Source: Cupriavidus yeoncheonensis
GTDB lineage: Bacteria; Pseudomonadota; Gammaproteobacteria; Burkholderiales; Burkholderiaceae
Direction of reading: 5' to 3'
Length of the DNA stretch: 64,000 nt
Assembly: GCF_905397275.1 (NCBI RefSeq)
Contig: NZ_CAJPUY010000025.1
Span: 31,206 to 95,205 of the forward strand
Numbering within the stretch: position 1 is the stretch's first letter; each line of letters opens with the position of its first letter. A program made the position numbers and the translations under genes. Below the pieces are notes generated by a model. That model searched no databases. It was not told the origin of the DNA and saw nothing but the letters and a program-made list of their open reading frames with translations. This document shows, piece after piece, positions 53,997-61,509 of this stretch.

Positions 53997-54055
53997 GACG
54001 GTCGAGAGATTTGCCATATGCCCGGTGATGGCAGCAGGCACCAACGGTCAAGATG
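53953..54055 (-). pseudogene. Decayed fragment of a metallophosphoesterase gene
   Basis: By eye about 70% matched to 61925-62030, the middle of the intact phosphatase gene (for example GACGG-CG-GAGAT-TGCCATAT and CAGGCA--AACG). Only about 100 bp remain, no frame is kept, and it is bounded on the left by the copy-7 palindrome region. Confidence 0.6.
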
Positions 54056-54104
54056 ATCCCTTTTGTTTCCTCTTTTCATGGTTTCAGTTTCGGAAGGTGG
54101 ACCA

Positions 54105-54305
54105 GTGTTCCCCGCGGGCACAGCCGCAATCAATTGCGGTGGAATTCAATCGCCGGCTGCCTGCCGGCTTGCGAGGATGGGCCGGATTTTTTGGGGCTGT
54201 ACGTCGCATTCGCTGGTGTTCCCCGCGCACGCGGGGATGGACCGTACACGGTCGCGCCCACCCTGATGGCCTTGGTGTGTTCCCCGTTCGCGCGGAGATG
54301 GTCCG
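54105..54305 (+). CRISPR. Degenerate type I-E-like CRISPR relic, locus 1
   Basis: Two 29-nt repeats at 54216-54244 and 54277-54305 begin GTGTTCCCCG and end GATGGACCG / GATGGTCCG, with start-to-start spacing of exactly 61 and one 32-nt spacer (54245-54276). A split repeat precedes them: 5-prime half 54105-54116, 3-prime half 54168-54184, separated by 51 bp containing palindrome copy 8. The repeat form with GCG...CGC hairpin matches type I-E. Repeats differ from each other, and no cas gene is in the window, so the array is decayed. Confidence 0.8.
54125..54138 (+). repeat. Palindromic core element, copy 8
   Basis: Exact core, plus orientation, nine bases after a truncated CRISPR-repeat start (GTGTTCCCCGCG at 54105-54116); the matching 3-prime half (GCGAGGATGGGCCG) resumes at 54171. 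Confidence 0.88.
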
Positions 54306-54330
54306 GCGCCGCCGGGGACCCTCCTCCCGC

Positions 54331-54422
54331 AGGGATCCTACGTTCTGGCCACAATGGCTGCCGCAATCAATTGCGGTGGAAGCCAGTCAGACGGCACGTC
54401 TTGGCCGGGACAAGGCTTCTCG
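54331..54422. repeat. 92-bp CRISPR-trailer/SEL1-end repeat, copy A
   Basis: Matches 60295-60386 with about 10 differences in 92 positions and no gaps by my count. It contains palindrome copy 9 and, on the minus strand, a relic of the SEL1 gene's last codons (CPGQDVPSD against CPGQDVPFD), with the stop codon changed to TGG. Confidence 0.85.
54362..54375 (+). repeat. Palindromic core element, copy 9
   Basis: Exact core, plus orientation, starting 57 bases after the last CRISPR repeat of locus 1 ends, the same distance as copy 10 at locus 2. Flanks GGCTGC and GTGGAAG are shared with copy 10. Confidence 0.9.
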
Positions 54423-54879
54423 TAATCCCTGTCATTGCGCGCCGGCACGGTCGGCACAGTAAGTAGCGGGTGCTCGCGAAGGTCGATCTTAACAGCAAGG
54501 ATTGCCGCCGCCTGACGGGTTAGCATGGAACGAGCAAAGGCCGTGTACGGCCAGTTTGAGTCACTGGCCCTCCGACTTTCGATGTCCCAGTTGGCACCGA
54601 AAAGCGGTCATCGGCTCGCGATGGTCAATAGCCGCTCCCCTGGGCGGGAGCAGTCATCGCGCGGTCTGGTGGAGACTTGCGTGCGGTAGCTAGCGAGGGG
54701 TCGATAGTTGGCCGCCGCTGCGTTAGCCAGTCACCCATGAACGACAGCGTTGGCCGATTCGCGCTGTTCGTGTCAGACTGACATCGACGTCAAGAACGTC
54801 CAGAACCCAAGCCGCTACCTGACGCCGGGGACCGCCATCAAGTAGTCGGTTTGCGCATAACCCGAGACCTCACATTTGC

Positions 54880-55533
54880 ATGGGTGACACAATCAGCAAG
54901 TCCAAGCGACCATTGCATCGGGGCGCGCCGAACGACATACCGACGTTCGCCAAGGAATTCTTGACGGCGCGGCTTGAAGGATTTCGCAAGGACATGCAAA
55001 TCTGCCTGACCGGCGTTCCGGCAAAGAATAGATCGGGGACAACGCACGCCTACTTCCCCGCCCTTATGACGTGCTGCGCAATGCTTGAGTATCTAGCGGG
55101 ATTCTATGTGGGCCGAATCCGGGGACTGGGCCGGCAGGACGTCGCGGCCTACGCGGCGATATTCCTACCGCAACCAGACTACGACAATGCAGCGATCCGC
55201 ATTCTCTTTGATGCCTTCCGCAACACCGTGAATCATCGGGGCATCGCATCCGGTGTTTGGATTGACCAGAACCCCATGACGCGTGGGCGCCGACTCACAT
55301 GGAAGCTAATGGCCGATGCAAAGAGCCCAGCCTTAAGGGTTGTGGAAGAGAACGGCGAAATTAAGTACGATTCGCCCTGGCCTTGTCGATACACATATCG
55401 CGCCCACATCCATCTGGGCCGCCTCTGGCGCGACATCGAGAACTCGGTCGAGCAATACATCGGCGCCATTGCCGCCGATCAAGCGCTGCAATCCCACTTC
55501 GAACAATGCATGCGGCAGATGTATCCCCGCTGA
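54880..55533 (+). CDS. Hypothetical protein with HEPN-like motif
   Basis: 217 aa, mostly helical. RILFDAFRNTVNHRGIASGVW (about 108-128) contains RNTVNH, an Rx4H motif like that of HEPN ribonucleases, in a helix-turn context; a hydrophobic helix MTCCAMLEYLAGFYVG precedes it. The family is not recognised with certainty and a non-catalytic role is possible. It begins a same-strand cluster with an HNH protein and a PD-(D/E)XK-like protein. Confidence 0.6.
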   Translation: MGDTISKSKRPLHRGAPNDIPTFAKEFLTARLEGFRKDMQICLTGVPAKNRSGTTHAYFPALMTCCAMLEYLAGFYVGRIRGLGRQDVAAYAAIFLPQPDYDNAAIRILFDAFRNTVNHRGIASGVWIDQNPMTRGRRLTWKLMADAKSPALRVVEENGEIKYDSPWPCRYTYRAHIHLGRLWRDIENSVEQYIGAIAADQALQSHFEQCMRQMYPR

Positions 55534-55568
55534 AATTCAAGAAGCGCACAATAGCAAAGAAGAAGAAC

Positions 55569-56123
55569 ATGGGAACAGCAAGAGACCGGAAAACCAACTT
55601 CTATCGCGAACACCCAACATGCTGCTTTTGCGGCGGGACGACTGCGGCGGACACGCAGGACCATATCCCGTCCAGGGCGCTATTTGTCGGCCGACGCTGG
55701 CCAAAAGGGTATGTCTTCCCCGCATGCGCGGCTTGCAACGCCTTCACCCAACCATACGATCCGCTAACCGCGCTGCTTTGCCGGATCGCGCACGACACGG
55801 ACGGTGACGAGCAGGCGCAACGGGAAGTCGAAGCATTGATGATGGCAATTGCGCGATCAGATCCGGACCTTTATCGCTCGTTTGAGCCGACAAGCGCCAG
55901 CGTTCGCCGATGGTTGCGAGCCAACAATCAACAGTTGCCACAGGGGATGACGACACGGGACGCCCGTCTGCCGTCCATTGTTTGCGTGACGAGTGAACCC
56001 TATCTATTGGTGTGGCTCCGCGGTCATGCGCCCGCGACCGGTTCGAATACCCTCACCTGCCGTGATCGAAAATCGACTTGCACGCAAGTTGCGTTGTACC
56101 GAACCCAACCTGCAAAATGCTGA
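55569..56123 (+). CDS. HNH-type zinc-finger endonuclease-like protein
   Basis: 184 aa from the ATG at 55569. CCFCGGTTAADTQDHIPSRALF (about 18-39) with a second pair PACAACNAF (about 52-60) gives the Cys4 zinc site and DH of treble-clef HNH nucleases. The last 25 residues (TCRDRKSTCTQVALYRTQ) look unlike a natural end, so a frameshift or truncation near 56050 is possible. It sits 35 bp after the HEPN-like gene and 31 bp before the next gene, suggesting one operon. Confidence 0.65.
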   Translation: MGTARDRKTNFYREHPTCCFCGGTTAADTQDHIPSRALFVGRRWPKGYVFPACAACNAFTQPYDPLTALLCRIAHDTDGDEQAQREVEALMMAIARSDPDLYRSFEPTSASVRRWLRANNQQLPQGMTTRDARLPSIVCVTSEPYLLVWLRGHAPATGSNTLTCRDRKSTCTQVALYRTQPAKC

Positions 56124-56154
56124 CCGTCTCTCCTAACATACAAAGGGATTTTGC

Positions 56155-57222
56155 ATGAAGCGTGTGAAACGCCAGCCCTCGCGGTTTGGTGCCGTCGATC
56201 TCGCGGACGAGTTGGGGCGTGAGTTCAATCTCCCGCTGGAGCGGTTGAGCGAAAAGTTTTCGTTTGAAGATGCTACCAACACAGCGAGGAAGAACCCGGC
56301 GCTGATGTACGGTCGACGGATCGAACGCATGTTCGAGTACGTCGTAGCATCGCTTGGCCAAGCCGATCTGATTACCGCCGAAGATTCGGGAGCGGCTTTG
56401 TATGCTGGCGTCGAAGTGCAGGCACCCGACTATTTCGTCTCGCTGAAGTCCGGTGAGAAATATTTTGTTGAGGTCAAGAATACTCAGCCTAAGAATCTCC
56501 ACACACCGGTCACCTTTGGCTTCGCCTATCTTTCCAGATTAAAGAACTATGCGATGCGCAAAGGGCATCCGCTGTTGATCGCCGTCTACTGGAACGGGCT
56601 GAGACGTTGGACAATAAATAAAGTGGAGGACTTCGAAAGCGCGAAAGGGACTATCAACTTGCGGTTCGTTGACGCAATGCAAAGAAGCATTGCCGGCGAT
56701 TTCGGTGACAGGACGGTCGCGGCGGTGCCTCCATTGGTTTGCCGCATCCAAGCGGACCCCGACCGTCCGAGCCTGATGCGAGACAACAACCAAGCGATTT
56801 TCACAATCAGCGGCCTCAGTTTCTTTTCCGAAGGGCGGGAGATTTTGATCGAGAAGGAGAAACAGATCGCCTTTTACCTCATGTTTCATTCGGACTGGGA
56901 AGAGGAGATGCCAGTTGCGACGATGAATGGTGAGCGAATCGAATACGTCGAAATTGAGGCTAGGCAGGCAAACGAAAAACATTCAGGTCAGGAATTTGAG
57001 GCACTAGGGACATTAGCCGGCATGATCTCCGGCTACTATAAATGGCTGACCACAGCCAACGATGAGATCGTGCGACTAACCCCGCAACTAGACCCAAGCG
57101 AATTGGCTCCTGGATTTGACGACGCGTACCGAGGCGAAGTACTCCGCCTCTGGCAGTTTAAGATCCAGCCGAACTACGAGCCGCTGATACGACTCACCGC
57201 CGACAAGCGTGAGGCGGTGTAG
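56155..57222 (+). CDS. PD-(D/E)XK-like nuclease-fold protein
   Basis: 355 aa. APDYFVSLKSGEKYFVEVKN (about 94-113) carries the PD...EVK signature of restriction-like nucleases, and RRIERMFEYVVASLG upstream provides the conserved helix glutamate. LIAVYWNGLRRWTINKV continues the fold. The C-terminal 180 residues have no domain I recognise. Probably a third member of the HEPN/HNH cluster; DNA degradation in defence is inference. The 57223-57684 gap after it shows no gene or clear repeat. Confidence 0.65.
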   Translation: MKRVKRQPSRFGAVDLADELGREFNLPLERLSEKFSFEDATNTARKNPALMYGRRIERMFEYVVASLGQADLITAEDSGAALYAGVEVQAPDYFVSLKSGEKYFVEVKNTQPKNLHTPVTFGFAYLSRLKNYAMRKGHPLLIAVYWNGLRRWTINKVEDFESAKGTINLRFVDAMQRSIAGDFGDRTVAAVPPLVCRIQADPDRPSLMRDNNQAIFTISGLSFFSEGREILIEKEKQIAFYLMFHSDWEEEMPVATMNGERIEYVEIEARQANEKHSGQEFEALGTLAGMISGYYKWLTTANDEIVRLTPQLDPSELAPGFDDAYRGEVLRLWQFKIQPNYEPLIRLTADKREAV

Positions 57223-57684
57223 CGGGACTAGCCACGCACCGCTCGCTTGCTTATCAAGCGGTCCCCGTCAAGGAAGAACATACTCGTAATTGCGGCGCAT
57301 ATTTAGGCGCGCCGCACTGCAATGGGTGGCAGAGCAGCATTCATGCTTAACGCTTGCCGACCAAAAACCATCCGCTACCGGCGCGACCTTTTTCCATAGG
57401 CAGCAGCTCGATTGAACGGTTACTTCCAACTTGGGGGAATGGCCGCTACGTTGCGACCGATGCGACTTAGAGACCGCTCTGGGTCGGACACGGCCAGCCA
57501 CTTGGCTATTTCCGATCTAGATCCGGCGAAAGGTCGTGCGCATAGGTGTGGCACCTTCCCGGCTCTGCAACACTGCCGATGGGTTCCGTATGGCCCCTGA
57601 AGCTTCGTCCCGCGTGTAATCTCCGGAAACAGTCGACATGGCCCACATCAAGACGCGACTCAATCGACGAGAACGGAGGCAGTT

Positions 57685-58572
57685 ATGACGCTCATCGTTG
57701 CCCACGCCGACCAGGACATAGGCTTCATGGTCGCGGACACATTACTAAGCTCTTCGGTGGCTCTGCGCGGTGAAGCCCGCCCTGTGAGCGGCACGGGTCA
57801 TACTCTCAAGATTCACGTGCTATCCGGCCAAGTGGCTGTAGCATTCGCTGGCGACCCCGGGCTGGCGTGTGAACTGATAGCCGAGATCAAGAATGACGTC
57901 CAATCCGATGAAACACACGACCTTCCCCGTCAACTGCTTGAGAGATACGTGGTGCGCGCTGCTCAAGATGCGAGACGGGCAGATTTTCTCGTTCTACGCC
58001 TTCTTCGAGGGGGCAAGGCACTGGACAAAGTCACTCTGGAGGACGGTGTTCAACGTGTAACGCGTGCATATATCGGAGACGCCGAAGGTTACAGGGAACT
58101 GACGAGGTTGATCGGTCCATACGAAGACCCACAATTCCGGCAAGTCCAGCTTCCCGACGGGTCATTTCGAACCGAGCGCTTTGAGGCGCCAACCGCTGAA
58201 CAATGGTTCATCAGAGTTTCCGATGCTCTGGAGTCCCTCTGCCATAAACGATCGGTGGCGACCGTTGGAGCGATTTCAGATGCGATCACGCGTGTGGTTG
58301 ATGCGCGTATCTCGGGCGAACTAGAGTATATGCAGGCCGCCTACGCGGGCCGATCAGTCGAGGAAGGCTACACGGGATACACCCTCCTTGCAGCTAACAC
58401 TAGCCCGCGCGCTATGGCCATCTACTTTTACGCTGGAGGACTTGGCTTCGTTTTCCTTCCCGGCGATCCTGCAGGCTGTCAGAGGCTACTGGCAGAGACA
58501 GATCGGGAGTTCATTGAACATGCGCGGCGCGAGTTCGGCATCGACCTAAGTGGTCCAACTATGCATTGCTAA
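57685..58572 (+). CDS. Proteasome-beta-like Ntn hydrolase
   Basis: 295 aa; GGAGG precedes the ATG. After removal of Met1 the protein would start with Thr1 (TLIVAHADQDIGFMVADTLL). Asp falls exactly at position 17, as in proteasome and HslV subunits, and TLKIHVLSGQVAVAFAGDPGLACELIAEI supplies the lysine (proteasome Lys33, here shifted by about 8) and the AG turn. Later parts (YTGYTLLAANTSPRAMAIYFYAG) are also beta-rich. It is longer than bacterial HslV or BPH subunits (about 170-200 aa). No unfoldase gene is adjacent. Peptidase activity is inferred. Confidence 0.65.
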   Translation: MTLIVAHADQDIGFMVADTLLSSSVALRGEARPVSGTGHTLKIHVLSGQVAVAFAGDPGLACELIAEIKNDVQSDETHDLPRQLLERYVVRAAQDARRADFLVLRLLRGGKALDKVTLEDGVQRVTRAYIGDAEGYRELTRLIGPYEDPQFRQVQLPDGSFRTERFEAPTAEQWFIRVSDALESLCHKRSVATVGAISDAITRVVDARISGELEYMQAAYAGRSVEEGYTGYTLLAANTSPRAMAIYFYAGGLGFVFLPGDPAGCQRLLAETDREFIEHARREFGIDLSGPTMHC

Positions 58573-58740
58573 GCGAGGTTTGGTCGATTCCTAACGGCTG
58601 GTATCGGCCAAAAGCTGGCGTTTGCTGACGTCCGCTTCGCGGACTTCCACCTTGCGAGCAACAATCCTTCGACTGCGTTTGTTAGGATATTTGGGTGCAG
58701 AACGATCGCTTAGACGCACTCTACTACCAAGGGAAGACAC

Positions 58741-59895
58741 ATGAACAGCGGATTTGACTGGGTACCGTTTTATGAGGAGATGGCAAAGAAGCTGCTGGCC
58801 TATCGCCGCAAGCAGACCGTATTGGTCAAGATTTTGGGTGACAGCGGTGTCCATGGGCTAAAAGATCAAAACCCGAAGGGCAAAGCGATTGCTTTAACCG
58901 AAATGGACCCCTTTACCTTTCTTGCTCTGCTGAACAAGCAATCGCATACCGAGCGGGCAAGGATTCTGAGGGAGATCAAATCGCGCCTTGGCATCACTGC
59001 AAGCGCCCCCACTGGATTTCTTGGCATCCCGAAGGCAGATCCGCGCCAGACTTGGCTCTTCCCGTATCGGTTCGCGCGTAACGCCAACGACATCGGTAAG
59101 CTCTGGGATCTGTACGAGGCCGTGTTGTCAGGAAAGAAGCTCAGCGAAGGGGTCTTTGCAGGTGCTCAATCAGTCAAGTACGCGGGTCGAGCAAAGCTAA
59201 CGCAGGCAATTTTTCGCGCTGCTCCGAAAAAGTTTTTTCCTGTGGATGGTCAGACAATCAGCTACTTGGCGCGGTTGGGGTTACCTAACCAGTTCAATTC
59301 TGCCAAGGAATTTCAAGATATCTGCGCCCAGGTAGCAATGCGGGTAACCAAACCGCTCTACGAGCAATCCCACGATGCTTGGTTTCTCAACCAGAAAAAA
59401 AGTCCCAACGCAGAGGCTGAGTACCAAAAGAAGGTGCTGCGGAAGGCCGTTAGTGCTAAACCAGTCGTCGAGAAGAAAGGGGGGGTGCCCGTGCCCCGTA
59501 TGAAAAAGGCTGGCCTCAGCAGTGGTGGCTATCAGCGCGACCCGAACGTGGCTGCTACAGCGCTAAGCCTGGCGGGTTTCAAATGCGAGATAGATGCTGG
59601 ACACCGGACATTCATCTCGAACGCCAAAGACAAGCCTTACGTCGAGGCTCATCACCTGATTCCGTTTAGCAATCAAGGCGGCTATGAATTCTCTCTCGAC
59701 GTCACCGCCAACATCGTTGCCCTGTGTCCCAATTGCCACCGCCTACTGCATCATGGCAAAAAGGCTGACAAGGCCAAAGAGATCTCGATGCTATTCGCAC
59801 AACGAAAGACTAAGTTGCTGGAAAAGGAGCTGAAGATCAGCAAGGCCGATTTGATCAAGCTGTACCGCGGAGACTTGTTGGAAGAGGACGCCTGA
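58741..59895 (+). CDS. HNH endonuclease (McrA-like C-terminal domain)
   Basis: 384 aa. The C-terminal domain (about 270-350) has FKCEIDAGH, YVEAHHLIPFS and NIVALCPNCHRLLHHGKKADK, the HNH/treble-clef nuclease with His-His catalytic pair and zinc cysteines. The N-terminal 200 residues (WLFPYRFARNANDIGKLWDLYEAV) may recognise DNA or a modified base. McrA-like enzymes cut modified foreign DNA; that specificity is not shown here. It stands alone upstream of CRISPR locus 2. Confidence 0.8.
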   Translation: MNSGFDWVPFYEEMAKKLLAYRRKQTVLVKILGDSGVHGLKDQNPKGKAIALTEMDPFTFLALLNKQSHTERARILREIKSRLGITASAPTGFLGIPKADPRQTWLFPYRFARNANDIGKLWDLYEAVLSGKKLSEGVFAGAQSVKYAGRAKLTQAIFRAAPKKFFPVDGQTISYLARLGLPNQFNSAKEFQDICAQVAMRVTKPLYEQSHDAWFLNQKKSPNAEAEYQKKVLRKAVSAKPVVEKKGGVPVPRMKKAGLSSGGYQRDPNVAATALSLAGFKCEIDAGHRTFISNAKDKPYVEAHHLIPFSNQGGYEFSLDVTANIVALCPNCHRLLHHGKKADKAKEISMLFAQRKTKLLEKELKISKADLIKLYRGDLLEEDA

Positions 59896-60119
59896 CGGGC
59901 CCTCCTGACTCACGCAGTGCACGGCTAGCTCGAGGTGTCGACCGTGCTCGGTGGTGAGCGACCACTGTCCGCTTTGCGACGGCAAATGGCTCGGAGCCAA
60001 CTTCCGCTTTGGGTCGTTCTGAGACCCCCACCCCACTCCGCAAATCGGCGATGAACCCTTTTTTCTGAAGGGATGAACCGTGCGCGTTACGGTGCAAATG
60101 TGAGATGCAAAAGACTTAA

Positions 60120-60270
60120 GTGTTGCCCGCGCATGCGAGGATGGACCCAACCACGGGCACGCCGAATAAAGCGACAGCCGGGGTTCCCCGCGCGTGAGGG
60201 GATGGACCGGACAAGGACGGCAAGTATCCGGTGCCGACACTGTATTCCCCGCGCCTGCTGCGATGGACCT
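60120..60270 (+). CRISPR. Degenerate type I-E-like CRISPR relic, locus 2
   Basis: Three 29-nt repeats at 60120-60148, 60181-60209 and 60242-60270, start-to-start exactly 61 and 61, enclosing two 32-nt spacers (60149-60180, 60210-60241). They begin GTGTTGCCCG, GGGTTCCCCG and GTATTCCCCG and end in GATGGACC plus C, G or T, so each has drifted. GGATGAACCG at 60071-60080 may be a further repeat remnant, not in phase. The second spacer reads as protein-coding (DKDGKYPVPT), as phage-derived spacers often do. No cas genes. The 59896-60119 part of the gap shows nothing else. Confidence 0.85.
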
Positions 60271-60294
60271 GCACTGCGGGGCCCCTCTACCTGG

Positions 60295-60386
60295 AGGGAT
60301 CCTATGCTTTGACCACAATGGCTGCCGCAATCAATTGCGGTGGAAGTCAGTCAAAAGGCACATCTTGGCCGGGACATAGCTTCTCG
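60295..60386. repeat. 92-bp CRISPR-trailer/SEL1-end repeat, copy B
   Basis: Counterpart of 54331-54422. Here it runs from the CRISPR trailer through palindrome copy 10 into the intact 3-prime end of the SEL1 gene, so this is probably the source arrangement. Confidence 0.85.
60327..60340 (+). repeat. Palindromic core element, copy 10
   Basis: Exact core, plus orientation, six bases beyond the SEL1 gene stop codon and 57 bases after the end of the last CRISPR repeat. It could act as part of a terminator-like hairpin for the SEL1 gene. Confidence 0.9.
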
Positions 60387-61498
60387 GCCAGGGCCTTGGC
60401 TTCTTCTTCCGAGATCTCTTCGGAGTCGCCTCGGTACAGGTAGGTGAACAGGTAGTTGTCCTCGACCCATTCCCCGGTGGCCTTGTCCAGGCGGGATAGC
60501 GTAACGCCGTCCTCAGCACGCCGCATCAGGCTCCCGCCCTCTTCACCAAATTCATAGTAGTCATAGCCCGCTGGGTGGATCATTTGCTTGGTCTCGGTGC
60601 CGTCGAAATCGGGCTGCTCGTGTGCTTTGTTCGGCGGCTGATTTTCCATCATTTTGCCCTGCGGCCCGGTGGATGACACATGGTCTTTTTCCATTGACCT
60701 GCCTTGCATTCCAAGTCCGGCGGCTTTATGGCTCATCTCTTCCAGCAGAACCGCAGCACGCTCTTTATCGATATCGGAAACGCTTGCGGAGAGGCTCTGG
60801 TCCATATCGTCCCACTCTTCCTCTGCGTCTGGGTCGCTTGTGCAATCGCGGTGCTTCGCGCCCCAGGTGAACCATGCGTAGGCCTGTGCTAAATCCTTTT
60901 TCACGGGCAAGCCCTTCTCATACATTTGTACCAGGCATAGGGCGGCGACGGCACTGCCGCCCAAGGCGGCATCTTCGATGTCACCCTGATAGCTCAGCAG
61001 GTTGCCAATTGACGTTATGTCACCTTCCATGGCCGCCATCGTGTGATAGCGGGCGGCAGCTGCAATGTCCTGTGGGGCACCTCGCCCAAACCGATACATG
61101 GTGCCGAGTTCGCCGATCGCCTCGGTATGGCCGTGTTCTGCTGCCTTGGCAAACCAGTCCACCGCCTCGGCCTCGCATTGCTCGACGCCTTGCCCATGCA
61201 GATAGCGCATCGCGAGGTTGAACTGCGCAACTTCCTCGCCTTGTTCGGCGGCAAGCCGATACCAATGCGCTGCCTCGGTAGGATCTTCCGTCGTGCCAAT
61301 GCCGTTTAGATACATCGTGCCGAGGTTGTTTTGCGCTGCCGCGTAGCCTTGAATCGCCGCTGCACGGTACCACCGTAAGGCTTCCGAGAGATTCTCGTTG
61401 ACCTCCCTCCCCATGCGGTAGGCCTCGGCCATGGCGAATTGCGCGCTAGCATCGCCGCGCTCGGCGCACTCCAGTACTTCTGAGAACTCACGGGACAT
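60347..61498 (-). CDS. SEL1-repeat (tetratricopeptide-like) protein
   Basis: 383 aa. About five to six SEL1 repeats occupy residues 10-225 (units such as SEALRWYRAAAIQGYAAAQNNLG and EAAHWYRLAAEQGEEVAQFNLA). No signal peptide, so cytoplasmic. The C-terminal 120 residues are polar, with a YDYYEFGEEGGSLMRRAEDG segment of unknown fold. SEL1 proteins are scaffolds for protein-protein contacts. It ends 11 bp downstream of the phosphatase gene, on the same strand. Confidence 0.85.
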   Translation of the reverse strand: MSREFSEVLECAERGDASAQFAMAEAYRMGREVNENLSEALRWYRAAAIQGYAAAQNNLGTMYLNGIGTTEDPTEAAHWYRLAAEQGEEVAQFNLAMRYLHGQGVEQCEAEAVDWFAKAAEHGHTEAIGELGTMYRFGRGAPQDIAAAARYHTMAAMEGDITSIGNLLSYQGDIEDAALGGSAVAALCLVQMYEKGLPVKKDLAQAYAWFTWGAKHRDCTSDPDAEEEWDDMDQSLSASVSDIDKERAAVLLEEMSHKAAGLGMQGRSMEKDHVSSTGPQGKMMENQPPNKAHEQPDFDGTETKQMIHPAGYDYYEFGEEGGSLMRRAEDGVTLSRLDKATGEWVEDNYLFTYLYRGDSEEISEEEAKALAEKLCPGQDVPFD

Positions 61499-61509
61499 GT
61501 CCTCCTCCG

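Noticed and set aside
53781..54052. 91-codon open frame after the ESKF-type nuclease gene
   Set aside because: It runs through palindrome copy 7 and a dispersed repeat, and the piece matching the phosphatase gene is on the opposite coding strand; no ribosome site or conserved domain.
54338..54526. 62-codon minus-strand open frame in the CRISPR relic region
   Set aside because: Its middle is only the decayed SEL1 gene end (CPGQDVPSD) read through a lost stop into the palindrome.
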